64,000 bases of DNA from Haloarculaceae archaeon (GTDB lineage: Archaea > Halobacteriota > Halobacteria > Halobacteriales > Haloarculaceae). Within the stretch, counting starts at the first letter, position 1. The number at the start of each line of letters is the position of its first letter. The notes under the pieces are model-generated. The model saw nothing but the letters and a program-made list of their open reading frames with translations. It was not told the DNA's origin and made no database searches. The DNA is taken from the NCBI GenBank assembly GCA_007122455.1, contig SKTU01000006.1, forward strand, positions 1-64,000, in the 5' to 3' direction. The position numbers and the translations under genes are program-made. Positions 17,084 to 25,497 of this stretch are shown in pieces.

Positions 17084-17097
17084 GTGCATATATGCAC
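17084..17097. promoter_or_regulatory. Perfect 14-bp palindrome before the tctC-like gene
   Basis: GTGCATA joined directly to TATGCAC, about 25-38 bases before the ATG at 17122, at the expected TATA position. An AT-rich tract (17030-17080, with TAATATTA) precedes it. A regulator bound here would cover the TATA box, so this is a good candidate operator for the transporter operon. Confidence 0.55.
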
Positions 17098-17121
17098 GTC
17101 TACTACTTCGCTGTCGTCACC

Positions 17122-18171
17122 ATGCAACGACGAACGTTCGTGAAAGTAGCAGGCGGCGCGTCGATGATCGGTCTCGCTGGTTGTACCGGTGACGACGACG
17201 ACGGCAACGAAAACGGGAACGGCGGTAACGGCAACGGGAACGGTGGTAACGGCAATGGAAACGGTAACGGCGGTGACTCGTTCCCGTCCGAAGACCTCCG
17301 TTTCGTCGTGCCGTACTCCGCTGGCGGCGGCAGCGACACCTACGCGCGCCAGATCGCGAGCGTTCTTCAGGAGGTCCGGGACGTGACGATCACGGTCGAA
17401 AACCACGAGGGGTCCGGCGGAATGATCGGAACCAACGAGCTGGTCGGCGCCGGCCGTAACGGTCACGACATCCTCACGCACAACCTCCCGACGATCGCAC
17501 TGGAGTATCTCCAGCAGGACATCGACATCTTCGACATTGACGACCTTCGCGGTGCCGCCATCGCCACCTACGCGACGACGCCACGGATGACGGTCAAGAA
17601 CCCGGATCTCGATATCGACACCTACGAGGAGCTCATCGAGCGACAGGACGAGATCGCCTACGGAACGCCCGGCGGTACCGAACTGGGAATCCTCCAGATA
17701 GCCCGGGAACTTCACGGATTCGAACCCGCTACGCACGTCCAGTACGACGGCGGAAACCCCGCGGGACAGGCGGCCGCCTCCGGCGAGGTCGACGTCGCCT
17801 CGGCCCCCGAGGGGAGCTTCCAGGGCGCGGTCGGATCCGGCGACATCGAACCGCTCTTCACCTGGTCCAGCCAGGGATCGAACATCTTCGACGGCGTTCC
17901 GACGATCGCCGACGAGGAGCAGGGCGGCTTCGAACCGTTCGACTGGCTCTCGGAAACCGGCCGTGCGCTCTGGACGAACCCCGAGGCGTCCGAGGAGGCG
18001 CTCGAGTGGTGGGAGTCGGCCATCGAAGACGTGATGACTTCCGACCAGATGCAGGAGTGGTCCGACGAGACCGGTCAGAACATCCAGTTCGACGGACGAG
18101 AGACGACGAACGCGTCGTTCGTCGATGCCCTTGAGGGGCTCGAAGAGGATCTCGACCTCGAGGACCTGTAA
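17122..18171 (+). CDS. Tripartite tricarboxylate transporter substrate-binding protein (TctC/Bug family)
   Basis: Extracellular solute-binding protein of 349 residues. The N-terminus carries a twin-arginine signal (QRRTFVKVAGG) and a lipobox LAGC, so it is exported by Tat and lipid-anchored. A low-complexity Asp/Gly/Asn linker (about residues 24-51) follows, as in many haloarchaeal lipoproteins. The Bug-fold hallmarks come next: LRFVVPYSAGGGSDTYAR, GGMIGTNEL and YGTPGGTELGILQIA. Partners TctB and TctA follow at once, forming a transport operon for a carboxylate such as citrate or a related acid. ATG 17122 is chosen because the Tat signal starts there. Confidence 0.93.
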   Translation: MQRRTFVKVAGGASMIGLAGCTGDDDDGNENGNGGNGNGNGGNGNGNGNGGDSFPSEDLRFVVPYSAGGGSDTYARQIASVLQEVRDVTITVENHEGSGGMIGTNELVGAGRNGHDILTHNLPTIALEYLQQDIDIFDIDDLRGAAIATYATTPRMTVKNPDLDIDTYEELIERQDEIAYGTPGGTELGILQIARELHGFEPATHVQYDGGNPAGQAAASGEVDVASAPEGSFQGAVGSGDIEPLFTWSSQGSNIFDGVPTIADEEQGGFEPFDWLSETGRALWTNPEASEEALEWWESAIEDVMTSDQMQEWSDETGQNIQFDGRETTNASFVDALEGLEEDLDLEDL

Positions 18172-18188
18172 ACGCCCCTTCGACCATC

Positions 18189-18698
18189 ATGGTCCGAGAA
18201 TACAGTAACGACGATCTGATCGCCCTCGTCTTCCTCGTCGTGGGGGCTCTCGCGTTTTACGAGGCGTACACGGAGTTCCCCTACGAAGAGGGGGTCTTTC
18301 CGATGATCGCGTCGGGGATCATGGTGTTCGCCGCGGCTATCTGGCTCCTGCGATCGTTCCTCCCGGGCGTTATTTATTCGGCACTTATCGAGTTCGAAGA
18401 ATCCCGCGAGATCGACGAACTCGTCGACGATGCGTCCGACGGGACGGAGGCGGAGACCGAAGAGCAGCCGGCGATGTACAAGCTGATCCTGCTCTCCGGC
18501 GGATACGTGGGTGTTGCCTATCTCATCGGATTTCTCTGGGCGACACCGGTGTTCGTGACCGCCTACGGCCTCTTCAGGAAGTTCGATCTGAAGAACCACG
18601 TCGTCATCAACGCCATCGCGTTCCTCGTCGTCTTTAGCTTCGCCTTCTTCACCACCGTTCCGATCGACCAGGGCGCTCTCTGGGGGTACCGTGTATGA
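18189..18698 (+). CDS. Tripartite tricarboxylate transporter small membrane subunit (TctB family)
   Basis: A 169-residue protein with four hydrophobic helices: DDLIALVFLVVGALAFYEAY, FPMIASGIMVFAAAIWLL, ILLSGGYVGVAYLIGFLWATPVFVTA and HVVINAIAFLVVFSFAFFTTVPI. An acidic, soluble loop (EFEESREIDELVDDASDGTEAETEEQ) lies between the second and third. This is the TctB layout: two helices, loop, two helices. It starts 18 bases after the tctC-like gene and overlaps the tctA-like start by four bases (ATGA), so translation of the two membrane subunits is coupled. TctB is needed with TctA for carboxylate uptake driven by an ion gradient. Confidence 0.88.
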   Translation: MVREYSNDDLIALVFLVVGALAFYEAYTEFPYEEGVFPMIASGIMVFAAAIWLLRSFLPGVIYSALIEFEESREIDELVDDASDGTEAETEEQPAMYKLILLSGGYVGVAYLIGFLWATPVFVTAYGLFRKFDLKNHVVINAIAFLVVFSFAFFTTVPIDQGALWGYRV

Positions 18699-20176
18699 TC
18701 GGTGCGCTCAACGAGGGGATCTCGATCATCCTCGCAGGCGACACGCTTCTGTGGCTCGCTCTCGGTATCATGATCGGGATCGTCCTCGGCGCGATTCCCG
18801 GCGTCGGAACGTCGCTCGGGATGGCCATCCTGCTCCCGCTGACCGCCCCGCTGGAAGGACAGGACGCGATCATCCTCCTCGCGGCGATCTATCTCGGCGG
18901 CAACTACGGGGGGAGCGTCGCGGCGATCCTGATAAACGCCCCGGGAACGGCCGCAGCGGCGGCGACGACGCTCGACGGCTACCCGATGTCGCGGAAGGGC
19001 GAAGCGTCGCGCGCACTGGCGATCTCGGCGGTCGCTTCGACACTGGGCGGCTTCATCGGGATCGGTTTTCTCATCCTGATCTCCCCGATCGTCACGCGGA
19101 TCGTCCTGCAGTTCCGCTCGCAGGACTACTTCCTCGTCGCCCTGGTCGGAATCCTGATGATCACGCTGATCGCGAGAGGGCCGCTGATCAAGGGGGTGGC
19201 CGTTGGCGGGTTGGGGCTTCTCCTCACGACCGTCGGCACCTCCCCGCTCGGATTAGAGCAGCGGTACACGTTCGGTACGGTGTATCTGTTCGACGGGCTG
19301 AACTTCGTCGCGATCCTGATCGGGCTGTTCGCAGTCTCGGAGATGTACAAGCTGATGACCGAATCCGGTGGGATCTCGAAGGGCGAGTTCGAACTCGGCA
19401 ACGAGATCGTTCCGGGCATTCGCGACGCGCTGAGTCGCCCGAAAACCATCGTCAAGTCGTCGCTGATCGGTATCGGCGTCGGTGCGATCCCGGGTGCGGG
19501 CGCGTCGATCTCGACGTTCATCGCCTACGGCGAAGCCGTCAGGAGCTCCGGCGAGGAGTTCGGCGGCGGTAATCCGACCGGCGTCGCCGCCGTCGAGGCG
19601 TGCAACAACAGCACCGTCGGTGGCTCGATGATACCGACGTTCTCGTTCGGAATCCCCGGCGGTGCGGCGACCGCGGTACTCCTCGGCGGGATGCTCATGC
19701 ACGGGCTCGTTCCCGGACCGCAGCTGTTCGACGCGGACCTACACGTCACGTACTCGATCTTCTTCGCGCTCTTTCTGGGTAACTTCCTCATCCTCGCGGT
19801 CGGGCTTCTCGCGATCACGAGGGTCGGAATCGTCACCCAGATCGACACGAAGTACATTATCCCCGTCGTGCTCGTCGTCGCCCTGAGCGGCTCGTACATG
19901 CTCCGCACCAACTGGGTCGACGTGGCAACGGTGCTGTTCATGGGGATCTTCGGCTACTATCTGCGGGAGAACGACTGGTCGGTCATCGCACTCGTTCTCG
20001 GCGCCGTTCTCGGTGGACTGATGGAGTCGAACCTCAACCGGGCGCTACAGCTCTCGGACGGTTCCTTCGACATCTTCGTCTCGAGACCGCTGTCGATCGC
20101 GCTGACGCTGATGTGCTTTTTGATCCTCTTCGGCGGACCGATAAAGCGGAAGATCAGCGAAACCGTCGGCGGCTGA
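18695..20176 (+). CDS. Tripartite tricarboxylate transporter large permease (TctA family)
   Basis: A 493-residue permease with about eleven hydrophobic helices. The family signature is NAPGTAAAAATTLDGYPMSRKGEA near residue 90, with glycine-rich turns such as GAIPGVGTSLGMAILLPLT and IPGAGASISTFIAYGEAVR, and TFSFGIPGGAATAVLLGGMLMHGL in the second half. It is the pore subunit that works with the TctB-like protein and receives substrate from the lipoprotein encoded first. The gene ends the operon; a minus-strand small gene starts beyond it. The transported carboxylate cannot be deduced from sequence. Confidence 0.94.
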   Translation: MIGALNEGISIILAGDTLLWLALGIMIGIVLGAIPGVGTSLGMAILLPLTAPLEGQDAIILLAAIYLGGNYGGSVAAILINAPGTAAAAATTLDGYPMSRKGEASRALAISAVASTLGGFIGIGFLILISPIVTRIVLQFRSQDYFLVALVGILMITLIARGPLIKGVAVGGLGLLLTTVGTSPLGLEQRYTFGTVYLFDGLNFVAILIGLFAVSEMYKLMTESGGISKGEFELGNEIVPGIRDALSRPKTIVKSSLIGIGVGAIPGAGASISTFIAYGEAVRSSGEEFGGGNPTGVAAVEACNNSTVGGSMIPTFSFGIPGGAATAVLLGGMLMHGLVPGPQLFDADLHVTYSIFFALFLGNFLILAVGLLAITRVGIVTQIDTKYIIPVVLVVALSGSYMLRTNWVDVATVLFMGIFGYYLRENDWSVIALVLGAVLGGLMESNLNRALQLSDGSFDIFVSRPLSIALTLMCFLILFGGPIKRKISETVGG

Positions 20177-20202
20177 CCGCACCCACCCTCCGTTCGTCTC
20201 GC

Positions 20203-20454
20203 TCACTCGTTTCGCCACCAGGACGTGATCCGTTCCTCGTACCGCATGTAGAGGATCGCGACGAGTACCGTCGCGAGCACGCTCACGCGAAACTCCGCAC
20301 CCAGGACGCTCACGGTCGCGAACTCCTCCCCGAGAACGTCTCGCATCATGATCTCGACGCCGAGCCACGTCGTCAGCATCAACACGACGCCGATCAGCAC
20401 GACCTTCGTGTCCGGTCGGGTTGGTCCCTCGGCGTCGTCGCTGTCGTTACTCAT
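20203..20454 (-). CDS. Small hypothetical membrane protein
   Basis: An 83-residue protein with two hydrophobic helices (VVLIGVVLMLTTWLGVEIMM and VSVLATVLVAILYMRYE), an acidic N-terminus (MSNDSDDAEG) and a basic, tryptophan-containing C-terminus (ERITSWWRNE). No family is recognised. It converges with the tctA-like gene and is divergent from the 27-codon gene at 20547. Its amino-acid makeup (acidic start, clean helices) argues for a real gene. Confidence 0.65.
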   Translation of the reverse strand: MSNDSDDAEGPTRPDTKVVLIGVVLMLTTWLGVEIMMRDVLGEEFATVSVLGAEFRVSVLATVLVAILYMRYEERITSWWRNE

Positions 20455-20546
20455 CGGTCGCGATTCGGGGGGCTGGAAAAATACCCTGCCGGTTCTTCCG
20501 GGGCGAGACCCGACGGTTTATAATCCCGAATCGATAATTATCGCGT

Positions 20547-20630
20547 ATGAACCGTCAGCAGATCTTCGCGCTGTTCTTCGCGCTCCTCATGATGACGTCG
20601 ATGATCGCGTACGCGGCCAGCCTCTTTTAA
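20547..20630 (+). CDS. 27-residue hydrophobic miniprotein
   Basis: ATG 20547 to TAA 20630 gives a short protein: basic start MNRQQ, then one hydrophobic helix (IFALFFALLMMTSMIAYAA) ending in SLF. The shape is that of a single-span membrane miniprotein or a bare signal peptide. The neighbours are the 83-residue membrane protein (divergent) and the helicase gene (convergent). GATAATTAT at 20533-20541 is close to the start, so its promoter is unclear. Similar minigenes occur in haloarchaea but I cannot name a family. Confidence 0.45.
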   Translation: MNRQQIFALFFALLMMTSMIAYAASLF

Positions 20631-20675
20631 ATCTCTCGCCGCGAGCCGCACGTTCGGTTCCCTCGATCTTCGAGA

Positions 20676-22406
20676 TCAACCGTCTCCCCAGACGTCCGAG
20701 AGCGGGTGGTCGTCGATCGATCCCGAGCGACGAGCCCGCGTCGTCGACCTGGAGCGGCGTCCCGATCCCGTCGTCGCGCGTTCGGGATCCGCCGCCGGGA
20801 GTTCCGGCCGCTCCATCCGATCGACCTGCGCTTCGAACCACGGTGGCATATCCGGTCGAGCTCGCTCGAACAGGTCGACGAGCGACGAGTCGGCGAGATA
20901 CGTCGCGCCGTAGTCGTCGGGCGCCCGGACGACGCGGCCGGCCGCCTGAATAACGGTCCGCAGAGCAGTCCGGTAGTACCAGCTCCACTGTCCGTCCTCG
21001 AGGCGCTGTGCGACCCGCGAATCGCGGGTGTTGGGATACGGCGCCTTGCAGAGCACCTGCCACCGACAGAGGTCGCCACGGAGGTCGAGTGCCTCCTCCA
21101 TCTTCACCGAAACGAAGACGTCCGGTTCGTCGTCGCGCTTCCACCCCGCGAGCGCGGCGTCCCTGTTTTCGGTGTCGTGGCCGCGAATCCGCCCCTCGAC
21201 GCCGAGCGATCGCAGTCGCTCGTAGAGATCCTCGGCGATCGCGTAGGAGTGAGCGTGTATCAACCCCTTCTCGTCGGGGTGGTGGGCCATCAGCCGGACG
21301 ATCGTCTCGGCGACCTTCGGGAGCGTCTCCTCGCGCCGCTCGTAGGTCATCTTCCCGCAGGTGACGTCGTAGAGCGGTCGGTTCTCGAGCGGGAACGTGT
21401 GCGGAACGTCGACGAGTGCGACCCGGTCGGGATCCAGCCCGGCACCGCGGCAGAAGGCGTCCTTGTTCAGGATCGTCGCCGACAGCAGCGCGAACTTGTT
21501 CCCCCGATCCCAGACGGTGTGGTGGAGATACCGAGCGGGATCGAGCGGTTTGATCGAGATCGTCGTTTCGGCACCGTCCGGCTGGTCGGCGACCCACGTG
21601 GTCGGGCTCTCCGGATTCCGGAGATCGTCGAGGAACCAGCCGATGTCCCGGACGAGCTCCGCCAACCGGTCCCGCTCCTCGGCCTCCGGCGGCGTGAGCT
21701 CGGTTTTTCCGCGCAGTTCTTCCTGGCGGCGTCCACAGACCGTCCGAAGCCGCTCGGCGTACCCCTCGGCGTCGCTCAACCTCTCGATCGCCGGGGGCCG
21801 ACAGGCGTCCCACACCGGTACGGAGGACGGTGAGAGCTCGAGCGTCGCGTACATCTCCGCCCACTCCGAGAGGCCGTGCGCCTCGTCGATCACCACGACG
21901 TCGCGCAGCCCGAAGACGTCGCTACCGGCCGTCTGCATGAAGTACGCCAGCGTCATCGCGGCGATCTCGCGGTTCGCCGCGATCGAGCGATCGGAGAAGT
22001 ACGGACAGCGGTGTTTCACCGGGCAGTCGAACCCCCGTTCGCGGGCACACGGTGCCCGGTTGACCTGCGTCGACGTTTCGCCGGGGAGGATGCAGGTGTA
22101 GTTCGATTTCCCGCGGATGATACTCAGATCCTCGAGCAGATCGTCACCGGCGACGTCGTCGAGCTGTGAGACCTGCGGCGTCGTGTAGTACGCACCGACC
22201 GCTCGACTCGGATCGCCCTCGCCGGGGCGACGCGCACAGCCGGCGATCGCCCGCGCGAGCAGCGATTTTCCGCTGCCGGTCGGCGCTCGAACCAGCACGA
22301 CGTCGTTGCCCGCCTCGAACGCCGTCCGGATCTCTCGGAGGGCAGTCTCTTGGGTGCCCCTGAACGATGGCGCTGGGAACTCCTCGAGGATACGCGACGG
22401 GTCCAC
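20676..22406 (-). CDS. DinG/XPD-like helicase (second of three)
   Basis: A 576-residue helicase, shorter than the other two in this window. Walker A is VRAPTGSGKSLLA (near residue 45). Four or more cysteines (YTCILPG, APCARER, FDCPVKHRCPYF) form the likely iron-sulfur site. DEAH reads VVIDEAHGLSEWA, followed by LLSATIL, LIHAHSYAIAEDLYERL and QAAGRVVRAPDDYG. The last 50 residues are a basic tail (ATTGSGRRSRSTTRARR). It probably takes part in DNA repair or replication restart; exact substrate unknown. It is a minus-strand gene whose ATG 22406 lies 24 bases beyond the small zinc protein stop, so the two may be co-transcribed. Confidence 0.85.
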   Translation of the reverse strand: MDPSRILEEFPAPSFRGTQETALREIRTAFEAGNDVVLVRAPTGSGKSLLARAIAGCARRPGEGDPSRAVGAYYTTPQVSQLDDVAGDDLLEDLSIIRGKSNYTCILPGETSTQVNRAPCARERGFDCPVKHRCPYFSDRSIAANREIAAMTLAYFMQTAGSDVFGLRDVVVIDEAHGLSEWAEMYATLELSPSSVPVWDACRPPAIERLSDAEGYAERLRTVCGRRQEELRGKTELTPPEAEERDRLAELVRDIGWFLDDLRNPESPTTWVADQPDGAETTISIKPLDPARYLHHTVWDRGNKFALLSATILNKDAFCRGAGLDPDRVALVDVPHTFPLENRPLYDVTCGKMTYERREETLPKVAETIVRLMAHHPDEKGLIHAHSYAIAEDLYERLRSLGVEGRIRGHDTENRDAALAGWKRDDEPDVFVSVKMEEALDLRGDLCRWQVLCKAPYPNTRDSRVAQRLEDGQWSWYYRTALRTVIQAAGRVVRAPDDYGATYLADSSLVDLFERARPDMPPWFEAQVDRMERPELPAADPERATTGSGRRSRSTTRARRSGSIDDHPLSDVWGDG

Positions 22407-22430
22407 ACCGAAGCGAGCGCCGCGGCGTTC

Positions 22431-22643
22431 CTAAATCTCTCGGTCTCTGTGGGAGTCGACGTCGGCGGCCGTCGGTTCCGCCGGAAGCGTTTCGATACAG
22501 TCGAAGCAGACGAACCGCTCGCTACCGTCCTCGAATTCGAGCGTCATGCCGCCGGTTCCCTCGTGCGTCGTCGACCAGATGCCGGAGATACCGCCGGCGA
22601 TTCGGACGTCGCCGCCGCAGGCGTCGCACGTTTCGGTAGCCAT
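22431..22643 (-). CDS. Small zinc-binding protein (DUF7561-like)
   Basis: A 70-residue protein with CDACGG near the start and CFDC at residues 46-49, a likely four-cysteine zinc site flanking a short glycine-rich segment (GISGIWSTTHEGTGGMTLEFEDGSERFV). The C-terminus is charged. I place it tentatively with the haloarchaeal DUF7561 type. ATG 22643 was chosen because the first CxxC lies right after it; longer frames upstream run into the divergent YkgJ-like gene. It precedes the helicase by 24 bases on the same strand, so a joint message is likely. Function unknown. Confidence 0.7.
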   Translation of the reverse strand: MATETCDACGGDVRIAGGISGIWSTTHEGTGGMTLEFEDGSERFVCFDCIETLPAEPTAADVDSHRDREI

Positions 22644-22734
22644 GCCCTCGCTACGACCGGCGTCGATAAAAAGCGACGGGAGCCCATCGAGAAGCGAACG
22701 AACCCTTTTGCTACTCGGTAGCATACCCTTTCGT

Positions 22735-23592
22735 ATGGAGGTCGACTGCCGGGAATGTGCGGGTTGCTGCATCGACTGGCGGTCGATCGCGCCCGACGGC
22801 GTCGAGCTCGACCACGAGCGCCGTGGTGCGTTCGTCCCGATCGACGGGACGTACAACCTGGTTCCGCTCTCCGGCGACGAGATTCGTCGATTCATCCGTG
22901 AGGGGCTGGGTGACGCGCTGACGCCGCGGCTCTTCGTCGCGGACGACGACGAGCGGTCCGTTCGCATCGGCGGCCGACGGCTCGCCGCTCTTGACGACCG
23001 CCCGGTCTTTCTGATCGGGCTCCGAAAGCCCCCGAAACCCGTCGCTCCGTTCGGGACCGAACCGCGGTGGCTGCCGAGCTGTGTCTTTCTCGATCCGACG
23101 ACACTCCAGTGTCGGATTCACGGGTCGGAGACGTTTCCCGACGCGTGTCGCACGTATCCCGCGGACAACCTGGCGCTCGGCACCGACACCGAGTGCGAAC
23201 GGGTGGAGGCGGCGTTCGGCGGCGAACGGCTGCTCGACCGCGACCCGGACGGTGCCACTCCGCGTTTCGGTCCCGGTGCGCTCGGCGGAACGGTGTTCGT
23301 CCACCCTGAGCCGAGTCGGATCCGCGACAGCGTCGAGCAGATCGCGGCCGGCGAGTTGACCGCCGACGACCGTGCGGAGTTCGCCGCGATCGCTGCGGCC
23401 ACCAGTCCCGGCACGCTCGACGTCGACGACACCCGATACGACCGTGCCCGACAGCGGATCCTCGGGACGTCGTCGTGGGTCGGCGCGGCGATCGAACTGT
23501 GGGAGGCGCGGCTCGAGGAGACGCCCGACCCGTCGCTCGCGGTCGACGTCGAAGAGTCCCGGGGGGCGTCCCCGACCGACGGCTGGGATTAA
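22735..23592 (+). CDS. YkgJ family cysteine cluster protein
   Basis: A 285-residue protein with the cysteine-cluster pattern of the YkgJ (zinc- or iron-chelating) family: CRECAGCCIDW at the N-terminus, then CVFLDPTTLQCRIHG and FPDACRTYPADN. The cysteines probably hold a metal ion; in some family members this is a non-haem iron or iron-sulfur site, and no reaction is settled. The C-terminal half is a haloarchaeal extension with no motif. ATG 22735 is preceded by CCTTTTGCTAC, a weak TATA-like box about 27 bases upstream. It ends 26 bases before the NAD(P)-binding gene, likely the same transcript. Confidence 0.85.
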   Translation: MEVDCRECAGCCIDWRSIAPDGVELDHERRGAFVPIDGTYNLVPLSGDEIRRFIREGLGDALTPRLFVADDDERSVRIGGRRLAALDDRPVFLIGLRKPPKPVAPFGTEPRWLPSCVFLDPTTLQCRIHGSETFPDACRTYPADNLALGTDTECERVEAAFGGERLLDRDPDGATPRFGPGALGGTVFVHPEPSRIRDSVEQIAAGELTADDRAEFAAIAAATSPGTLDVDDTRYDRARQRILGTSSWVGAAIELWEARLEETPDPSLAVDVEESRGASPTDGWD

Positions 23593-23617
23593 GGCGACCG
23601 AGGTCGACTGTGTCCGT

Positions 23618-24508
23618 ATGCGCGTGCTGGTAACTGGGGCGTCGGGGTTCGTCGGGAGACATTTGATCGCCGCGCTCCTTGAGGCGGGTCACGACGTGAT
23701 CGCGCTCGTTCGGGACCCTTCGTCGTACGATCCCCCTGAGGGCGTCGACGTCGTCGAGGGCGACTTCCTCGACTCCAGCGTGGAGCTACCGACGGCCGAC
23801 GCCGCCTATTACCTCATTCACTCGATGCGCGCCGACGGCGACTTCGCCGAGCGTGACCGGACCGCAGCCCGGACGTTCGCCGACGCCGCGAGCGCGGCGG
23901 GAATCGAGCGAGTGATCTATCTCGGCGGGCTGGGCGGGGACGACGACGGACTCTCGGAGCACCTCCGCTCGCGCCGGGAAATCGAGCACGTCCTGCAAAG
24001 CGGTGACTACGAACTGACGACCCTCCGGGCGGCAATCGTCATCGGCGAGGGGTCTGCGAGCTGGCAGATCGTCCGTGACCTGGCGCGGCGGCTTCCGGTG
24101 ATGGTGACGCCCCGGTGGGTTCGTAACCCGTGTCAACCCATATATATCGACGACGCCGTCGCGTATCTCGTCGGCGTGCTCGAGGTCCCCGAAACTGCCG
24201 GCGAAACGTTCGAAATCGGCGGTCCGGACGTGCTGAGCTACCAGACGATCGTCACTCGGACGGCGGAGCTCCTCGGAAAGCGTCGACCGATCGTCATCCC
24301 TGTCCCTGTGCTGTCGCCGGGGCTCTCCTCGCGGTGGCTCGGACTGGTGACCGACGTTCCGACGAGCGTCGCTCGCCCGCTCGTCGAGGGGCTCCGGTCT
24401 CCCGTCGTCGTCACTGACGACCGGATCGGCGAGTACGTCGAGATCGATCGGACGCCGTTCGACGAGGCGGTTCGGGCGACCCTCGACGCCGAACGGAACG
24501 CACGATGA
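23618..24508 (+). CDS. NAD(P)-binding epimerase/NmrA-like protein
   Basis: A 296-residue atypical short-chain-dehydrogenase relative. The dinucleotide motif TGASGFVGRHL is at residues 6-16, with LVRDPSSY following the second strand as in NmrA-like and complex I NDUFA9-like proteins. YYLIHSM and RVIYLGGLGGDD are further family features; no standard YxxxK catalytic pair is seen, as is common in this branch. The 3' end overlaps the membrane-protein gene by four bases (ATGA), so they are coupled. In haloarchaea such proteins are annotated as NAD-dependent epimerases or quinone-oxidoreductase-like; the substrate is unknown. Confidence 0.85.
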   Translation: MRVLVTGASGFVGRHLIAALLEAGHDVIALVRDPSSYDPPEGVDVVEGDFLDSSVELPTADAAYYLIHSMRADGDFAERDRTAARTFADAASAAGIERVIYLGGLGGDDDGLSEHLRSRREIEHVLQSGDYELTTLRAAIVIGEGSASWQIVRDLARRLPVMVTPRWVRNPCQPIYIDDAVAYLVGVLEVPETAGETFEIGGPDVLSYQTIVTRTAELLGKRRPIVIPVPVLSPGLSSRWLGLVTDVPTSVARPLVEGLRSPVVVTDDRIGEYVEIDRTPFDEAVRATLDAERNAR

Positions 24509-25233
24509 GGCGGAACTACGGCGAGACGTGGGTTTACGAGAGTATCATCGGTGCGGTTCCCGGCATCGACATCTCCGAACGCGCGGCGGTCCTCATCCAG
24601 TTCGTCGTCTTCGAGACGGCCGTACTTCTGTTGGCGTGGTATTACGGGCTCTGGACGGCCGCCGTCGCGGGCACTGCAGCAGTCGCCGTCGCGGCAGTCG
24701 GTAGCGTCGGGATGTTACGCATATCGACGCTCGTTCGGAGCGTCGCGACGCCAGAGCCGTACCGTCGGCTCCTCTTCGGCTCCAGTATCGAGGTCGTACT
24801 GTCGGTGTTCGCGTTCGTCGCTCTCGTCACGCATCTGTTCGTCTTCGATCCGCGAACGGGCGGAACTCTCCTCAGTTCTCTCTTCGGTCCCGATCCACCC
24901 GTTCTGGCGGTCTACCTGACGCTCCTCGTCCTGTGGGATCTCTGCTACCGGATCGGTACCGGCTGGTGGGCGTCGGTCGTGGCGCTGTGGCGGTCACTCC
25001 GGTATCGGTTCGACGCCGAAACGGCGCTCCGACTCCGACGCGCCGACGCCGAGACGCTCGGATTCGGGTTCCTGCAGCTCCTTTTAATTCCGTTCGTGCT
25101 GGATCAGCCCGTACTCCTCGTGGCGGTCGTCGGTCACGTCCTCGCGGTGACGGTGGTCGCCGGGCTCTCGATTATCGTCCTGACCGTGCGGGAGCCGGAG
25201 TCGGACTACTGGGATTTCATTCGCTTGAACTGA
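24505..25233 (+). CDS. Hypothetical multi-span membrane protein (DUF7530-like)
   Basis: A 242-residue protein with about six hydrophobic helices: VLIQFVVFETAVLLLAWYYGLW, AVAGTAAVAVAAVGSVGML, IEVVLSVFAFVALVTHLFVF, VLAVYLTLLVLWDLCYRIG, FLQLLLIPFVLDQPVLL and GHVLAVTVVAGLSIIVLTV. Between helices four and five lies a cytoplasmic basic loop (WRSLRYRFDAETALRLRRADAE). It seems to belong to a haloarchaeal family similar to DUF7530; function unknown. The start overlaps the NAD(P)-binding protein gene, so they may act as a pair at the membrane. Its last 28 bases overlap the DUF5786 gene on the opposite strand. Confidence 0.8.
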   Translation: MRRNYGETWVYESIIGAVPGIDISERAAVLIQFVVFETAVLLLAWYYGLWTAAVAGTAAVAVAAVGSVGMLRISTLVRSVATPEPYRRLLFGSSIEVVLSVFAFVALVTHLFVFDPRTGGTLLSSLFGPDPPVLAVYLTLLVLWDLCYRIGTGWWASVVALWRSLRYRFDAETALRLRRADAETLGFGFLQLLLIPFVLDQPVLLVAVVGHVLAVTVVAGLSIIVLTVREPESDYWDFIRLN

Positions 25234-25379
25234 TCGAGAAGCGCTTCCGCGGAGTCGCCCGAGTCGTACTCGAGTGTTCCTTTGTAATTCGTCCGCTCGT
25301 CGTCGAACGACGCATCGACGCTGCTGTTTTTCTGTTCCCGGCGCTCGTGCTCGTCCTCGTCATAGGCACCCATTGACAT
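25206..25379 (-). CDS. DUF5786 family small protein
   Basis: A 57-residue, highly charged protein: MSMGAYDEDEHERREQKNSS at the start, then DDERTNYKGTLEYDSGDSAEALLDQFKRMKSQ. The pattern GAYDEDEHERRE and the C-terminal GDSAEALLDQFK are characteristic of the haloarchaeal DUF5786 family, which is widespread but not understood. It starts at ATG 25379 and stops at TAG 25206-25208, overlapping the 3' end of the DUF7530-like gene by 28 bases on the opposite strand. A 118-base AT-rich gap upstream contains the promoter and faces the DUF5784 gene. Confidence 0.88.
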   Translation of the reverse strand: MSMGAYDEDEHERREQKNSSVDASFDDERTNYKGTLEYDSGDSAEALLDQFKRMKSQ

Positions 25380-25497
25380 GGTATCTATACTCTCTGTTTC
25401 TAGTTAATCATTATCAATGTAACGGAGCCGGAACTCGGCACTCCCCGTGATGACTCCGTACCGCGAAAGCTAAACGAGCCGGTATCGTACTACACCT

